From Deltaproteobacteria bacterium GWC2_55_46 (GTDB taxonomy: Bacteria > Desulfobacterota > GWC2-55-46), in assembly GCA_001595385.3 (NCBI GenBank), contig LVEI03000001.1, positions 2,171,344-2,235,343 on the forward strand: 64,000 nt of DNA, in the 5' to 3' direction. Below, one piece after another: positions 8,219 to 16,356 of this stretch. The notes under the pieces were generated by a model, which saw only the letters and a program-made list of their open reading frames with translations, was not told the DNA's origin and made no database searches. Both the position numbers and the translations under genes were made by a program. Each line of letters opens with the position of its first letter. The first letter of the stretch is position 1.

Positions 8219-9730
8219 ATGCTCTTAAGGCCGTTTATAGCGCTTTTGATGCTTGCCGCCTTTACAGGCCAGTCCTCCTTCGCGGCGGAAGGGCTTGAGA
8301 ACGGGAAGGCTATCTATGAGAAGAGGTGCTGGTGGTGCCACGGCAAGGAAGGCGCCGGTGACGGCCCTGCCTCACAACACTTAAACCCGCCGCCCAGGGA
8401 CTTGACCCTCGGCCTCTATAAATGGAAGTCCACTCCTTTCGATGAGCTTTCGCCTTCTGATGATGACTTTTATAATATGATAGCCGGTGGCCCTGACAGG
8501 GGTATACATGGCTGGACAGGCCTTGGCGACACCTCGATGCCAGGCTGGGCCGACCTGCTGAGCCGGCAGGATATCAAAGACGTTGCCGCCTATATAAAGA
8601 CCTTCGCGGGGCTTGAAAAGGCTCTGAAGCCCCCGGTAAGCCTCTCAGGCAAGATATCTCCTGACAAGGATGGACTTCTAAGCGGCAGGAAGCTTTTCAA
8701 GGATAACTGCTCTGAATGCCACGGAGAAGCCGGCAGGGGGGATGGCACAAAAAAGCTCAAGGACGACTGGGGAGCGAGGACCTGGCCGAGGGACCTTACC
8801 AAGGGCTGGACCTTCAGGATGGGGAATAGACCCGAGGATATATACACACGGGTAACAGTCGGTATCCCCGGCACCCAGATGCCGAGCTTCGCTGACCCGG
8901 CCTCCAGGAAGGTCATGACAGAGGCCGAGCGGTGGGAGGTGGCCAATTACGCAGCCTCGCTTGACGAGCCGGAAAGAAGACCTGTTACCGGGGTGCTTAA
9001 GGCCGTGAAAACAGATGGCAGCGCGCCAACTCAAGCGAGCGACAGGATATGGGACAGGGCAGGGTACGCGACCTACCACCTCTTCCCGCAGATAATCGCC
9101 GGAGAACGGGCATATACGCCTTCGTTAAACTCGGTTTCAATAAAGGCGGTCTATGATCAATCGGATATCGCGTTCCTGATCGAGTGGGACGACCCTACAA
9201 ACTCGATGCCCTGGGATGAGAAGGCTCAGCGGATAGCGGATGGCGTGCCCTTCCCGGACGGCTTTGCGATACAGTTTCCGGCAGAGATAAAGGGGGCCGA
9301 AAGACCTTACTTCGGGATGGGCGGCCCCAAGCCGGTAGCCATCTGGTCGTGGCAAAGCCCCGGGTCAGAGGATTCCGGGCAGACCGTCAAGTCAATAGAG
9401 GCAAGAGGGGCCGGCAGGCTCTCGCAGATCGACGATCACGGGGTTTCAGCTACAGGAGCGTATGAGAACGGCAGGTGGCGCGTGGTGGTGAAAGGGCCGT
9501 TACGGCCCGGCAAGGGACCTGTTCTCGAAGAGGGAAGGTTCATCCCCGTCGCCTTCGCGGCATGGGACGGGTCTAACGGGGATAACGCCGGGAAGCATGT
9601 GATGACAGGCTGGGAGTGGGCGGTCCTTGAAAAAGAAGCTCCCCGGTCCTTCAATATATGGCCCTTCGCGATAGGCGCCCTCGTCTTCGCAGCCGAGATG
9701 TTCTGGCTATTTAGCGCCCGGAGAAGGTAG
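8219..9730 (+). CDS. Dihaem cytochrome c with haem-b-type (ethylbenzene dehydrogenase gamma-like) domain
   Basis: A signal peptide (cleavage after about residue 22) is followed by two class I cytochrome c domains, CWWCH at 37-41 and CSECH at 164-168. A beta-rich domain covers about residues 260-470 and resembles the haem-b-binding gamma subunits of type II DMSO-reductase-family enzymes and NxrC-like proteins. A C-terminal transmembrane helix (about 480-498) ends in SARRR. It is the last gene of the oxidase operon, and a strong stem-loop follows. It may be the entry point for electrons from periplasmic carriers. The gamma-like assignment rests on fold-style features such as the VSATGAYENGRWRVVVKG segment. 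Confidence 0.85.
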   Translation: MLLRPFIALLMLAAFTGQSSFAAEGLENGKAIYEKRCWWCHGKEGAGDGPASQHLNPPPRDLTLGLYKWKSTPFDELSPSDDDFYNMIAGGPDRGIHGWTGLGDTSMPGWADLLSRQDIKDVAAYIKTFAGLEKALKPPVSLSGKISPDKDGLLSGRKLFKDNCSECHGEAGRGDGTKKLKDDWGARTWPRDLTKGWTFRMGNRPEDIYTRVTVGIPGTQMPSFADPASRKVMTEAERWEVANYAASLDEPERRPVTGVLKAVKTDGSAPTQASDRIWDRAGYATYHLFPQIIAGERAYTPSLNSVSIKAVYDQSDIAFLIEWDDPTNSMPWDEKAQRIADGVPFPDGFAIQFPAEIKGAERPYFGMGGPKPVAIWSWQSPGSEDSGQTVKSIEARGAGRLSQIDDHGVSATGAYENGRWRVVVKGPLRPGKGPVLEEGRFIPVAFAAWDGSNGDNAGKHVMTGWEWAVLEKEAPRSFNIWPFAIGALVFAAEMFWLFSARRR

Positions 9731-9746
9731 CGGGCTGATGAAAGCT

Positions 9747-9780
9747 TTTGGGGGGACTTTCTACAGAAAGTCCCCCCAAA
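9747..9780. terminator. Strong bidirectional stem-loop terminator
   Basis: A near-perfect inverted repeat (arms TTGGGGGGACTTTC and its complement, loop of four bases) flanked by T and A runs lies between the oxidase operon and the convergent genes ending at 9797. It fits a rho-independent terminator working in both directions. Confidence 0.85.
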
Positions 9781-9796
9781 GAGTCTTAACAGCCTG

Positions 9797-9997
9797 CTAT
9801 CCTTTTCTCGATCGCCAGCTGCCTGCGGCTATGAAGACGGCTCCGATAGAGGCCATTATGAAGTAGAAGGGGTCCGGGGCTGAGTTGGATTTTGTGTTGA
9901 GGAGTATGTTTATGAGGGCGAGGGAGACGAGGACAGCGCCGATGACACGGCTTCCAGCGCCTTTTTTGAGTGTTTTTTCTTCCTGGCCTTTGTCCAT
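9797..9997 (-). CDS. Small two-helix membrane protein
   Basis: The protein is about 66 residues: a lysine-rich start (MDKGQEEKTLKKGAGS) and two hydrophobic segments, near residues 18-35 and 45-58, ending in WRSRKG. The ATG at 9997 overlaps the TGA of the radical SAM gene by one base; a GTG at 10000 is an alternative start. It is therefore the last gene of the radical SAM operon. I do not recognise a family. Confidence 0.6.
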   Translation of the reverse strand: MDKGQEEKTLKKGAGSRVIGAVLVSLALINILLNTKSNSAPDPFYFIMASIGAVFIAAGSWRSRKG

Positions 9998-11211
9998 CAC
10001 CTGCCTGTCTTCTCCCTGAGTTCGGCCATCAGTTCAGGCGTGATGACCCTTATCCCTTTTGCGGCGGCATAGCGCTCAAGCCCTTTCTTTATCATCGGGC
10101 GTATGAACGCCGGAGCTTTTTTAAGCCTCTCTTCGGCCTCAACGCTCCATGCCGGGGCAGAGGACTTTTCCTTTATGATATTGCCAACAGGCTCGTGCGC
10201 GCACCATGGGTCTTCGTTCATGAGGTCGCCTGTGGTGGCCAGCGCCCTGGCCCTGCAGCCGCCGCAGCCTTGAGCGTACTCGCACTCGCCACATCTGCCC
10301 TTGTGTCTTGGGGCCCGAAGCGAGACAAAGTCGCGGTCTTCGTCCCAGATGCCCTTAAGGGAGCTGCTTTTGAGGTTGGGAGAGTCAGCCCTTGCGGGTA
10401 TGTAAGGGCAGGGCGTTACAAAGCCCTCTGGCGAGATCCTGAGATAACCGTCCCCTGCTATGCAGCCGCTTGTGCCGCCCTTTATTAGAGAGCTACTGTT
10501 GTTCACCGAACCTGCTATCCTCACGATGTGCGGGGCGCACCGCGCCCTTACCATTATCCTCCCTTTATATTCCTCTTCCTTTTGGACGATAAGGCGGAGT
10601 ACGGATTCGTACTCGACGGGTGAAAGGTCGGTCGATCGCTGCCCACGGCCGGTGCAGACGAGGAAGAAGAAGTTTACGGCCTTTGCCCCGTGTGAATAAG
10701 CGAAGTCGATGAAAGAGGCGACCTCTTCCTTGTTCTCTTTCATGACCGTGAACTGCAGTTGAAAGGGGATGGGAGAGGCTGAGAGCGCCTCTATGCCGCC
10801 GCACGCCTTTGTCCACGCGCCCTCCATCCCCCTTACGCGGTCATGGAGGGCGGGGGAGAGCGAATCTACGCTTACGCCAGCGCCCTGGATACCGGCTTCA
10901 GTAAGTCTTTTGACTATTTCATCCGTAAGGAGGGTCCCGTTGGTGCCGAGTACCGGGGAAAGGCCAAGGGAGGCGGCCCGCGATGAGATATCGAATATGT
11001 CGTGCCTTAAAAGCGGCTCTCCGCCCGTCAATACGAGCATGCAGCCGGGGGCGAGTTCCGCTATCTCATCGAGAAATGAGTTGGCCTCAACCGTAGAGAC
11101 GGCGTCGGCCCCGGTAAGCTCACTCGAGTCGAGGTAGCAGTGGCCGCAGGCGAGGTTGCACCGTTTTGTGGTGTTCCAGGAGACGATGAATGGCCGGGAG
11201 GCGTCCGTCAT
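9997..11211 (-). CDS. Radical SAM/SPASM protein with C-terminal PCP_red domain
   Basis: A 404-residue radical SAM enzyme with the canonical Cys18-x3-Cys22-x2-Cys25 cluster motif (TTKRCNLACGHC), the TGGEPLL glycine-rich strand and a SPASM region with further cysteines (CGECEYAQGCGGCRA near 320-335). Residues 356-404 (starting WSVEAEERLKKAPAFIR) match the PCP_red pattern seen at the C-terminus of light-independent protochlorophyllide reductase subunits. This architecture recalls NirJ/AhbD-like haem-biosynthesis enzymes, but the substrate cannot be assigned from sequence alone. It overlaps the upstream stress protein gene by four bases; that gene carries the same C-terminal domain. Confidence 0.88.
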   Translation of the reverse strand: MTDASRPFIVSWNTTKRCNLACGHCYLDSSELTGADAVSTVEANSFLDEIAELAPGCMLVLTGGEPLLRHDIFDISSRAASLGLSPVLGTNGTLLTDEIVKRLTEAGIQGAGVSVDSLSPALHDRVRGMEGAWTKACGGIEALSASPIPFQLQFTVMKENKEEVASFIDFAYSHGAKAVNFFFLVCTGRGQRSTDLSPVEYESVLRLIVQKEEEYKGRIMVRARCAPHIVRIAGSVNNSSSLIKGGTSGCIAGDGYLRISPEGFVTPCPYIPARADSPNLKSSSLKGIWDEDRDFVSLRAPRHKGRCGECEYAQGCGGCRARALATTGDLMNEDPWCAHEPVGNIIKEKSSAPAWSVEAEERLKKAPAFIRPMIKKGLERYAAAKGIRVITPELMAELREKTGR

Positions 11212-12377
11212 CCTTCGAGTTTCTTCCTTACCCTGCGCATGAGGTCAGGGGTTACTTCAAGGAGTCCTTCTTTTTTCGCGGTATCTTCTATTACGCGCTT
11301 TACAACACCCCTCGCGAACTTCGGTATGCGCGACAGAAGCGCCTTCGCCTCTTCAGTCCAGGCAAGGGAGCCGTCCTTGTGGCCTATCTCCGGGGTGAAC
11401 TCCGTTGACGAGACGAGCACGTGGCAGCGGACGTTCCGTAAGCAGTTCTCTATATTGGAGCCTATGTCGAGGCCGGCTACCGCGTGCGCGCCGGTCCTCC
11501 CTGCTGCGAGCATGAACGGAGCGGTCTTCCTGGCGTGGCGTATGACCTCTTCAGAGGCCTTGCCGGCAAGAAGGGTCGTCTTTATCCTCTTCCCACGGGA
11601 CGCGGCCACCTTCTCAGCCGTCTCAAGGTGCCCCATGTAGAGCTTCGCGAGCCCCTTGTCTATTATCTCGTCATGGAGCTTCTCCTGCTCCTTGAACCTG
11701 AAGAGCTTGCCGGCCTCCTCTGTGAGGACCCCCGCTATGGAACGGAAAGCCGACTGGTGGAAGACCGGGTCAAAGGCGCTTACGGCCTCTATGTCGCAAT
11801 CGAATATCCCGGAGAGCTCGATGGCCCTCAAGAGGGCGCCGAAGGAGGCGGGACTGCCGTCTATGGCGACCATGATGCCCTTGCCTGTGTCCGCGCCTTC
11901 CTGTGTAAGGAGGACGTCGGTGCGGACCCGCCGCACCACCCTTTCGGCTACGCTCCCGATGCTGCTCGTACCGGTCCTGCCGAGTCCGAGGAGCCCCATG
12001 GCAACGAGGTCATACGGGCACTCGGAGACCTCTTTTACTATCTCCTCGAAGTTTTTCCCTTCCCTGTCTACGCCCTTGACCTCCAGCCCCGCGGCCATAG
12101 CCTGGAATACAGACATGTAGGAGTCGGAGATAATCTTGAGGCCCTTTGTTATGAGCGTGTCATGGACCTCTCGGGTGTTCCTGAGTATCTCTTCCTGCCT
12201 GTATTCTTGAGGCAGGCCGTCCTCCATCTCGATGAACCGCGTGTTGTGGAGCTTTGCCGCGTACACATGGCAGCCGGTGAGTAATGCTCCGCGCGCGCGC
12301 GCTATCTCGATTGCGAGGGCGGAGGCGGCGTTGGAATGGTTTGAGTTGTCCAGGCAGACGAGGATATTTTTGTACAT
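11208..12377 (-). CDS. Tandem universal stress protein with C-terminal PCP_red domain
   Basis: The 389-residue product begins MYKNILVCLDNSNHS, a standard UspA first strand. A second Usp repeat begins near residue 165 (GIMVAIDGSPASFGALLRAI). The last 50 residues (from LAWTEEAKALLSRIPKFARG) form a PCP_red-type helical domain like that of the next gene. A GTG at 12401 would add eight residues; I preferred the ATG that matches the Usp fold. Usp domains bind nucleotides and mediate stress responses. Fusion to PCP_red next to a radical SAM gene suggests a shared partner or tetrapyrrole/redox function, which is inference. Confidence 0.87.
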   Translation of the reverse strand: MYKNILVCLDNSNHSNAASALAIEIARARGALLTGCHVYAAKLHNTRFIEMEDGLPQEYRQEEILRNTREVHDTLITKGLKIISDSYMSVFQAMAAGLEVKGVDREGKNFEEIVKEVSECPYDLVAMGLLGLGRTGTSSIGSVAERVVRRVRTDVLLTQEGADTGKGIMVAIDGSPASFGALLRAIELSGIFDCDIEAVSAFDPVFHQSAFRSIAGVLTEEAGKLFRFKEQEKLHDEIIDKGLAKLYMGHLETAEKVAASRGKRIKTTLLAGKASEEVIRHARKTAPFMLAAGRTGAHAVAGLDIGSNIENCLRNVRCHVLVSSTEFTPEIGHKDGSLAWTEEAKALLSRIPKFARGVVKRVIEDTAKKEGLLEVTPDLMRRVRKKLEG

Positions 12378-12510
12378 ACGGAGTATTTTATCCCAATTCA
12401 CGGCCGTAGAAAAGGTTTTTGAAGGCAGAATGCCCTGGTGGCCCCGGGGTTATGAATGCCTGGGGGATGATGACTACGGGTGGAAGGGTTACTTATGGTA
12501 TGTATCTTTA

Positions 12511-13209
12511 CTACTGGAGGTCTTCGCAGCCCTCTTCGGGGCTTACCCCGTCCAGGTCCTTCTCCCCGCACTCTATCTTCTCGAAAGAGTTCGTCTTCTG
12601 GTTGTAGGAATAGACCATGCCGCTGCATATGTCGTAGTACCAGCCATGGAGCCTTATCTTCTCCTCCCGAAGGGCCTCAGCTATGAGCGGATAGGTCTTG
12701 AGGTTCCGCAGCTGGGTCACGAGGTAGCTCTTCTCCGTCATCTCCATCTTGGCGTCGTAAGATGTGGCGTGGTTATGCTTAATGACCGTCTCCTTTACGT
12801 CAGAGGCCGTATTTATCCAGTCGCGCAGGTTGGGCATGCCTCTGAACTCTTTTTCATCGTACCAGAGGGCCTTGAGGGCGGCGCAGTCGGAGTGGCCGCA
12901 TACTACTATGTCCGTGACATTGAGCTTAAGGAGAGCGAACTCTATCGCCGCGGCCGTGCAGGTCTTCTTCCTCATCGGCTCGTTGGGAGGCACTATGTTG
13001 CCGACGTTCTTTACTATGAAGAGCTCGCCGGGCTTGCTCTGCGTTATGAGGTTGGGGTCGACCCTCGCGTCCGAGCAGGTGAAGAAGAGGACGTCGGGGG
13101 ACTGGGTCTTGCCCACGCGCCTGAAGAACTCCTCTTCGCGCTTGTAGAAAGTCTGTTGGAACTTCTGGATGCCTTTATAGAGCCTGTCCATATACTGCCT
13201 CCTATACAA
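12511..13209 (-). CDS. Beta-class carbonic anhydrase
   Basis: This 232-residue enzyme interconverts CO2 and bicarbonate. The zinc ligands of the beta class are all present: Cys45 with the Asp47/Arg49 dyad in TCSDARV, then His106 and Cys109 in CGHSDCAAL. The segment KNVGNIVPP at 67-75 is also diagnostic. The C-terminus (from about 205) is an acidic tail with no extra domain. It stands alone between the stress protein and the PHP nuclease genes, all on the minus strand but with gaps of 43 to 130 bases, so co-transcription is uncertain. Confidence 0.95.
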   Translation of the reverse strand: MYRRQYMDRLYKGIQKFQQTFYKREEEFFRRVGKTQSPDVLFFTCSDARVDPNLITQSKPGELFIVKNVGNIVPPNEPMRKKTCTAAAIEFALLKLNVTDIVVCGHSDCAALKALWYDEKEFRGMPNLRDWINTASDVKETVIKHNHATSYDAKMEMTEKSYLVTQLRNLKTYPLIAEALREEKIRLHGWYYDICSGMVYSYNQKTNSFEKIECGEKDLDGVSPEEGCEDLQ

Positions 13210-13252
13210 GTTCAGCCTGCGTGTTCGTCCAGGCCCCCCTGTGGCGGTTGAT

Positions 13253-14512
13253 TTACTGTAAAAGCCTTGTTTCTGCGGGGGCAGGTCTCAGGGCAGCCCC
13301 TTCCTCCCTGAATATGCTTACGCGTCCGAACTCTCCGTCAAAGCCAGGGGTTATGAAGATATCACCGGCCCGTACTTTCATTATGGCAGAGGCGGTCCTG
13401 GCGCCAGCGGCCTCGTGTAGCTCTGACTCGTCCATGTCGAGCAGGTAGCTGAACTCGCTCGCCTTGCTACAGAGCCTCTTGTACTCCCTCTCTACCTTTA
13501 CGCTTCCAACTCCGACTCCAAGGCTTTCAGCGAGTATCTCTTCAAGGGGGATGAGGTGCCTTGCCGGTATCGCGCTCTCCGGGGTAAAGCCCGCCTGCCT
13601 GTCCGAGAGCTCCTCGACCCTGGAGAGGACCCCTACCGTGAGGGGTTTGCCGCACTCCGGGCAGTTTCCAGAGAGGGCGCGGGTCTGCCGGGGGGTAAGC
13701 CTCACCCCGCACGCCCTGTGGCCGTCGGAGTGGTACTTGCCCTCCTCGGGATAGAACTCTATGGTGTAAAGGAATCTTTTGTTGTCCTTTTTTATAAGGA
13801 TATCCCTGATTTCAAAATAGTCCATCGCGCAATCGAAGACGTTGGCCTCCCTGCCGAGCTTTGAGGGGGAGTGGGCGTCCGAATTCGATATGAGGGTTAT
13901 ACTGTCAAGGGCAGAGACCCGCCAGTTCATCTCCGGGTTGGAGGAGAGGCCGGTCTCGATCGCATGGATATGCTCCGAGTAATCGCCGAAGCATTCTTCG
14001 ATGGAATCAAAGCCGGATCTCGATCCGAATATCGAAAACCACGGGGTCCAGGCGTGGGCCGGGACGAGCATCGCCTCAGGGGATGCGTCCATGACTATCT
14101 TGACGAGGTCCATGGCCGGGAAGCCGAATATCGGCCTCCCGTCAGAGCTTATATTGCCGAGAGAGCTGAAGGCGGCGTTTATCTTGCGGGCCGCTTCAAG
14201 GGAGGGCGAGAAGATGAGGCTGTGTATCTTGCGGGTCTTGCCGCCCTGCGAATATATGTTGCTTACCTCGGCGGAGAGCATGAAGTGCGTAGCTTGCCCG
14301 TCATTCTTCTTCTTAAGTACGAAGAGCCCGTTCCCCGTGGGTTCGAGCTGCTCTTCTATAGAGGCAAAGTGGGCGGGATGGGTGAAGTCCCCGGTGCCTA
14401 TAAGGCCGATCCCCTTTAACCTTGCCCAGAGCGCGAGCGTATCCAGCGTCATCTGCTTACTCGTCGCCCTCGAGTATCCGCTGTGTATGTGCAGGTCGGC
14501 TATTATGCGCAT
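13253..14512 (-). CDS. PHP-domain endonuclease Q-like protein
   Basis: Starting at the ATG at 14512 (MRIIADLHIHSGYSR) the protein is 419 residues; 35 more codons are open upstream, but the PHP fold begins exactly here. It shows the PHP metal motifs His8/His10, GTGDFTHP, LSAEVSNIYS, VPAHAWTPW and SNSDAHS, followed by a cysteine cluster (CGVRLTP then CPECGKPL) and a helix-hairpin-like end. This order matches the TIGR00375/EndoQ family, which nicks DNA next to deaminated bases such as hypoxanthine and uracil in archaea and some bacteria. Activity in this organism is inferred. Confidence 0.82.
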   Translation of the reverse strand: MRIIADLHIHSGYSRATSKQMTLDTLALWARLKGIGLIGTGDFTHPAHFASIEEQLEPTGNGLFVLKKKNDGQATHFMLSAEVSNIYSQGGKTRKIHSLIFSPSLEAARKINAAFSSLGNISSDGRPIFGFPAMDLVKIVMDASPEAMLVPAHAWTPWFSIFGSRSGFDSIEECFGDYSEHIHAIETGLSSNPEMNWRVSALDSITLISNSDAHSPSKLGREANVFDCAMDYFEIRDILIKKDNKRFLYTIEFYPEEGKYHSDGHRACGVRLTPRQTRALSGNCPECGKPLTVGVLSRVEELSDRQAGFTPESAIPARHLIPLEEILAESLGVGVGSVKVEREYKRLCSKASEFSYLLDMDESELHEAAGARTASAIMKVRAGDIFITPGFDGEFGRVSIFREEGAALRPAPAETRLLQ

Positions 14513-14711
14513 AAAAATCCAGGTAAAACAATAGGTTGTCTTATCAGCTCTTCCTGTACAGTCTTCTGCGTCCGCCTGGTTCGAAAAGGGCAGGGCTATG
14601 GCGTCCCATTTTTTCAATTAAAACGATGGGGTTTTAGAACGCTGAGACCAAATTACCGGATAGTGCAATACTATAGCATGTAAAGCCGGAAAATGGAAGG
14701 GCTAAGTTCCT

Positions 14712-14869
14712 CTAACAGGATGTTGAAAAAGTCCGTCCAGGACTTTTTCAACTACGATTTGGCCTGAGTGAATCAGTCCAGATCTTACAGATTGCTCGAC
14801 TTGAAAAGTCGAGCAATCTGGCAATCCGTCCATGGATCGCTTGGCAGGCTGTTTTTCAACACCCTGCTA
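14712..14869. repeat. Intergenic element with inverted ends and two internal palindromes
   Basis: The ends are imperfect inverted copies (TAACAGGATGTTGAAAAAGTC against GCTGTTTTTCAACACCCTGCTA). Inside lie a hairpin at 14722-14752 (GTTGAAAAAGTCC arms) and a perfect 15-base inverted repeat with a three-base loop at 14788-14820. The element fills most of the otherwise gene-free stretch between the PHP gene and fabI and supplies the fabI stop codon. It looks like a small non-coding repeat (REP/MITE-like), and the hairpins may also terminate fabI transcription. Confidence 0.6.
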
Positions 14870-15637
14870 AAGCCCCATGATGCTGTAACCCGAGTCAACA
14901 TGGAAGATCTCGCCAGTTACGCCGCTGGAGAGGTCTGACAATAGATAGAGGGCGGTCTTGGCCACGTCCTCCTGGGTAACGTTCCTCCTCATGGGCGCCT
15001 TCGCCTCAACGACGTCAAGTATCTGCTTGAACCCGGAGATGCCGGCGGCGGCAAGTGTCTTTATCGGCCCGGCTGAGATGGTGTTTATCCTTATGCCCCT
15101 TGGGCCCAGGTCCGCGGCAAGGTAGCGCGCGCTCGCTTCGAGGGCGGCCTTGGCGACACCCATGACGTTGTAGTTGGCAATGACCTTTTCGCTGCCGTAG
15201 TAGCTCATGGTAACTATCGCGCCGGGCCTGCCTTCCATGAGCGGAGCGGCCGCTCTTGCGAGGGACACAAGCGAATAGGCGCTTACGTCGAGAGCGAGCT
15301 TGAAGCCGTCCCTTGACGTAGAAAGGAATTCGCCCTTGAGCTCTTCCTTTTTGGCGAAGGCTACAGAATGCACCAGGGCGTCGAGCGCGCCCCATTCGCT
15401 TTTAATCGTATTGAATACGGCCTCTATCTGGCCGTCGTCGGTCACGTCGCAAGGGAGTATGAGCTTTGAGCCAAGCGAAGATGCAAGCGGCCTGACCCTC
15501 GACTCCAGGGCCTCTCCGGCATAGGTGAAAGCAAGTTCCATCCCCTCCCTGTGAAGGGCCTCCGCGATGGCCCAGGCGATGCTCCTTTCATTGGCCACCC
15601 CGAAGATGACCCCTTTCCTGCCGTCGAGCAGACCCAT
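14867..15637 (-). CDS. fabI: Enoyl-[acyl-carrier-protein] reductase (NADH)
   Basis: FabI carries out the last reduction in each fatty acid elongation cycle. The 256-residue protein is a divergent short-chain dehydrogenase with the FabI hallmarks: [15 protein letters not shown] at the nucleotide site, the [11 protein letters not shown] strand, SYYGSEKV...GVAKAAL with the Tyr and Lys active-site pair, and [11 protein letters not shown]. Length is normal. It is monocistronic by appearance, with repeat hairpins at its 3' end and a 200-base gap to the divergent rubrerythrin gene. Confidence 0.96.
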   Translation of the reverse strand: MGLLDGRKGVIFGVANERSIAWAIAEALHREGMELAFTYAGEALESRVRPLASSLGSKLILPCDVTDDGQIEAVFNTIKSEWGALDALVHSVAFAKKEELKGEFLSTSRDGFKLALDVSAYSLVSLARAAAPLMEGRPGAIVTMSYYGSEKVIANYNVMGVAKAALEASARYLAADLGPRGIRINTISAGPIKTLAAAGISGFKQILDVVEAKAPMRRNVTQEDVAKTALYLLSDLSSGVTGEIFHVDSGYSIMGL

Positions 15638-15786
15638 AGATACCTCCTTGAAAAGTGCTGGGATTTTAAGGCCTTTGCCTCCGGTCTTGCCGGAAAGGCG
15701 TGAACATGGATAGGAACGAGGCCCTCATTTTACGGATTTAACTTCTAACATTAATCTGCCGTGGTTTCAACTGCTTTTCCCCAGGG

Positions 15787-15815
15787 TTGCCGGGAAGAGC
15801 CGAATCAGGTAGAAT
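15787..15815 (+). promoter_or_regulatory. Putative sigma70 promoter for the rubrerythrin-like gene
   Basis: TTGCCG and TAGAAT are spaced by 17 bases, 24 bases before the ATG at 15839, which is preceded by a strong GGGGAGG ribosome-binding site. Two of six bases deviate in the -35 box and one in the -10 box. Confidence 0.5.
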
Positions 15816-15838
15816 AATAACAATAGGGGAGGTCACCC

Positions 15839-16318
15839 ATGTTCGAGCACATAGAAGAGAAAGAGGCCGTGAAAACAGCCGCGCTCCTGGAGGTGAACGG
15901 TTATCGGTTCTACAAGCTCCTTGCCGAGAAGACTGAGAACAAGCAGGCGAAAACGGTATTCAAGAGGCTCGCCGAGGATGAGAAGAGGCACCTTAAGCTC
16001 ATAGAGACGAAGTTTTTTCCTGAGGCGGGTTTCAATGAACAGATAACGGAAGAGGAGATAGAGATAGAGGACTACCTGGAAAAAGAGGGCAGGGCGGATA
16101 TGTTCACAAAGCGCATAAACGTGGACGAGCTTGTCCGCCTGATAGACGACCCGAAGAAGGCGCTGATGGTCGCGCTCGATACCGAAATACACTCTGTAGA
16201 CTATTTCGACAACCTCTCCGCCAGATCGAGGACCGAAGAAGGCAGGCGCATATACAGCGAGCTTGCCAACGAGGAGAGGTCGCACGTCGTCCAGATAGAG
16301 GCGATGATCGCCGGATAA
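15839..16318 (+). CDS. Rubrerythrin/ferritin-like di-iron protein
   Basis: A 159-residue all-helical protein with the paired carboxylate pattern of ferritin-like di-iron proteins: LLEVNGYRFYKLLAE near residue 15-30, LAEDEKRHLKLIE near 45-57, ALDTEIHSVDYF near 117-130 and LANEERSHVVQIE near 145-157. No C-terminal rubredoxin domain is present. Such proteins reduce peroxide or handle iron in anaerobes. The ATG at 15839 follows GGGGAGG. It is next to galT in the same direction but probably transcribed separately, since galT has its own promoter. Confidence 0.85.
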   Translation: MFEHIEEKEAVKTAALLEVNGYRFYKLLAEKTENKQAKTVFKRLAEDEKRHLKLIETKFFPEAGFNEQITEEEIEIEDYLEKEGRADMFTKRINVDELVRLIDDPKKALMVALDTEIHSVDYFDNLSARSRTEEGRRIYSELANEERSHVVQIEAMIAG

Positions 16319-16321
16319 ACT

Positions 16322-16350
16322 TTGTCATGAGACCCTCCAGGTGATATAAT
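16322..16350 (+). promoter_or_regulatory. sigma70-like promoter placing galT as a leaderless transcript
   Basis: TTGTCA and a perfect TATAAT are spaced by 17 bases. The expected transcription start, 6-8 bases after the -10 box, falls on or next to the galT ATG at 16357, and no ribosome-binding site precedes that ATG. Confidence 0.6.
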
Positions 16351-16356
16351 CCACTC

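Noticed and set aside
12232..13251. Long plus-strand open frame opposite the carbonic anhydrase and stress protein genes
   Set aside because: Both minus-strand genes are well-supported by motifs; the plus frame is a shadow.
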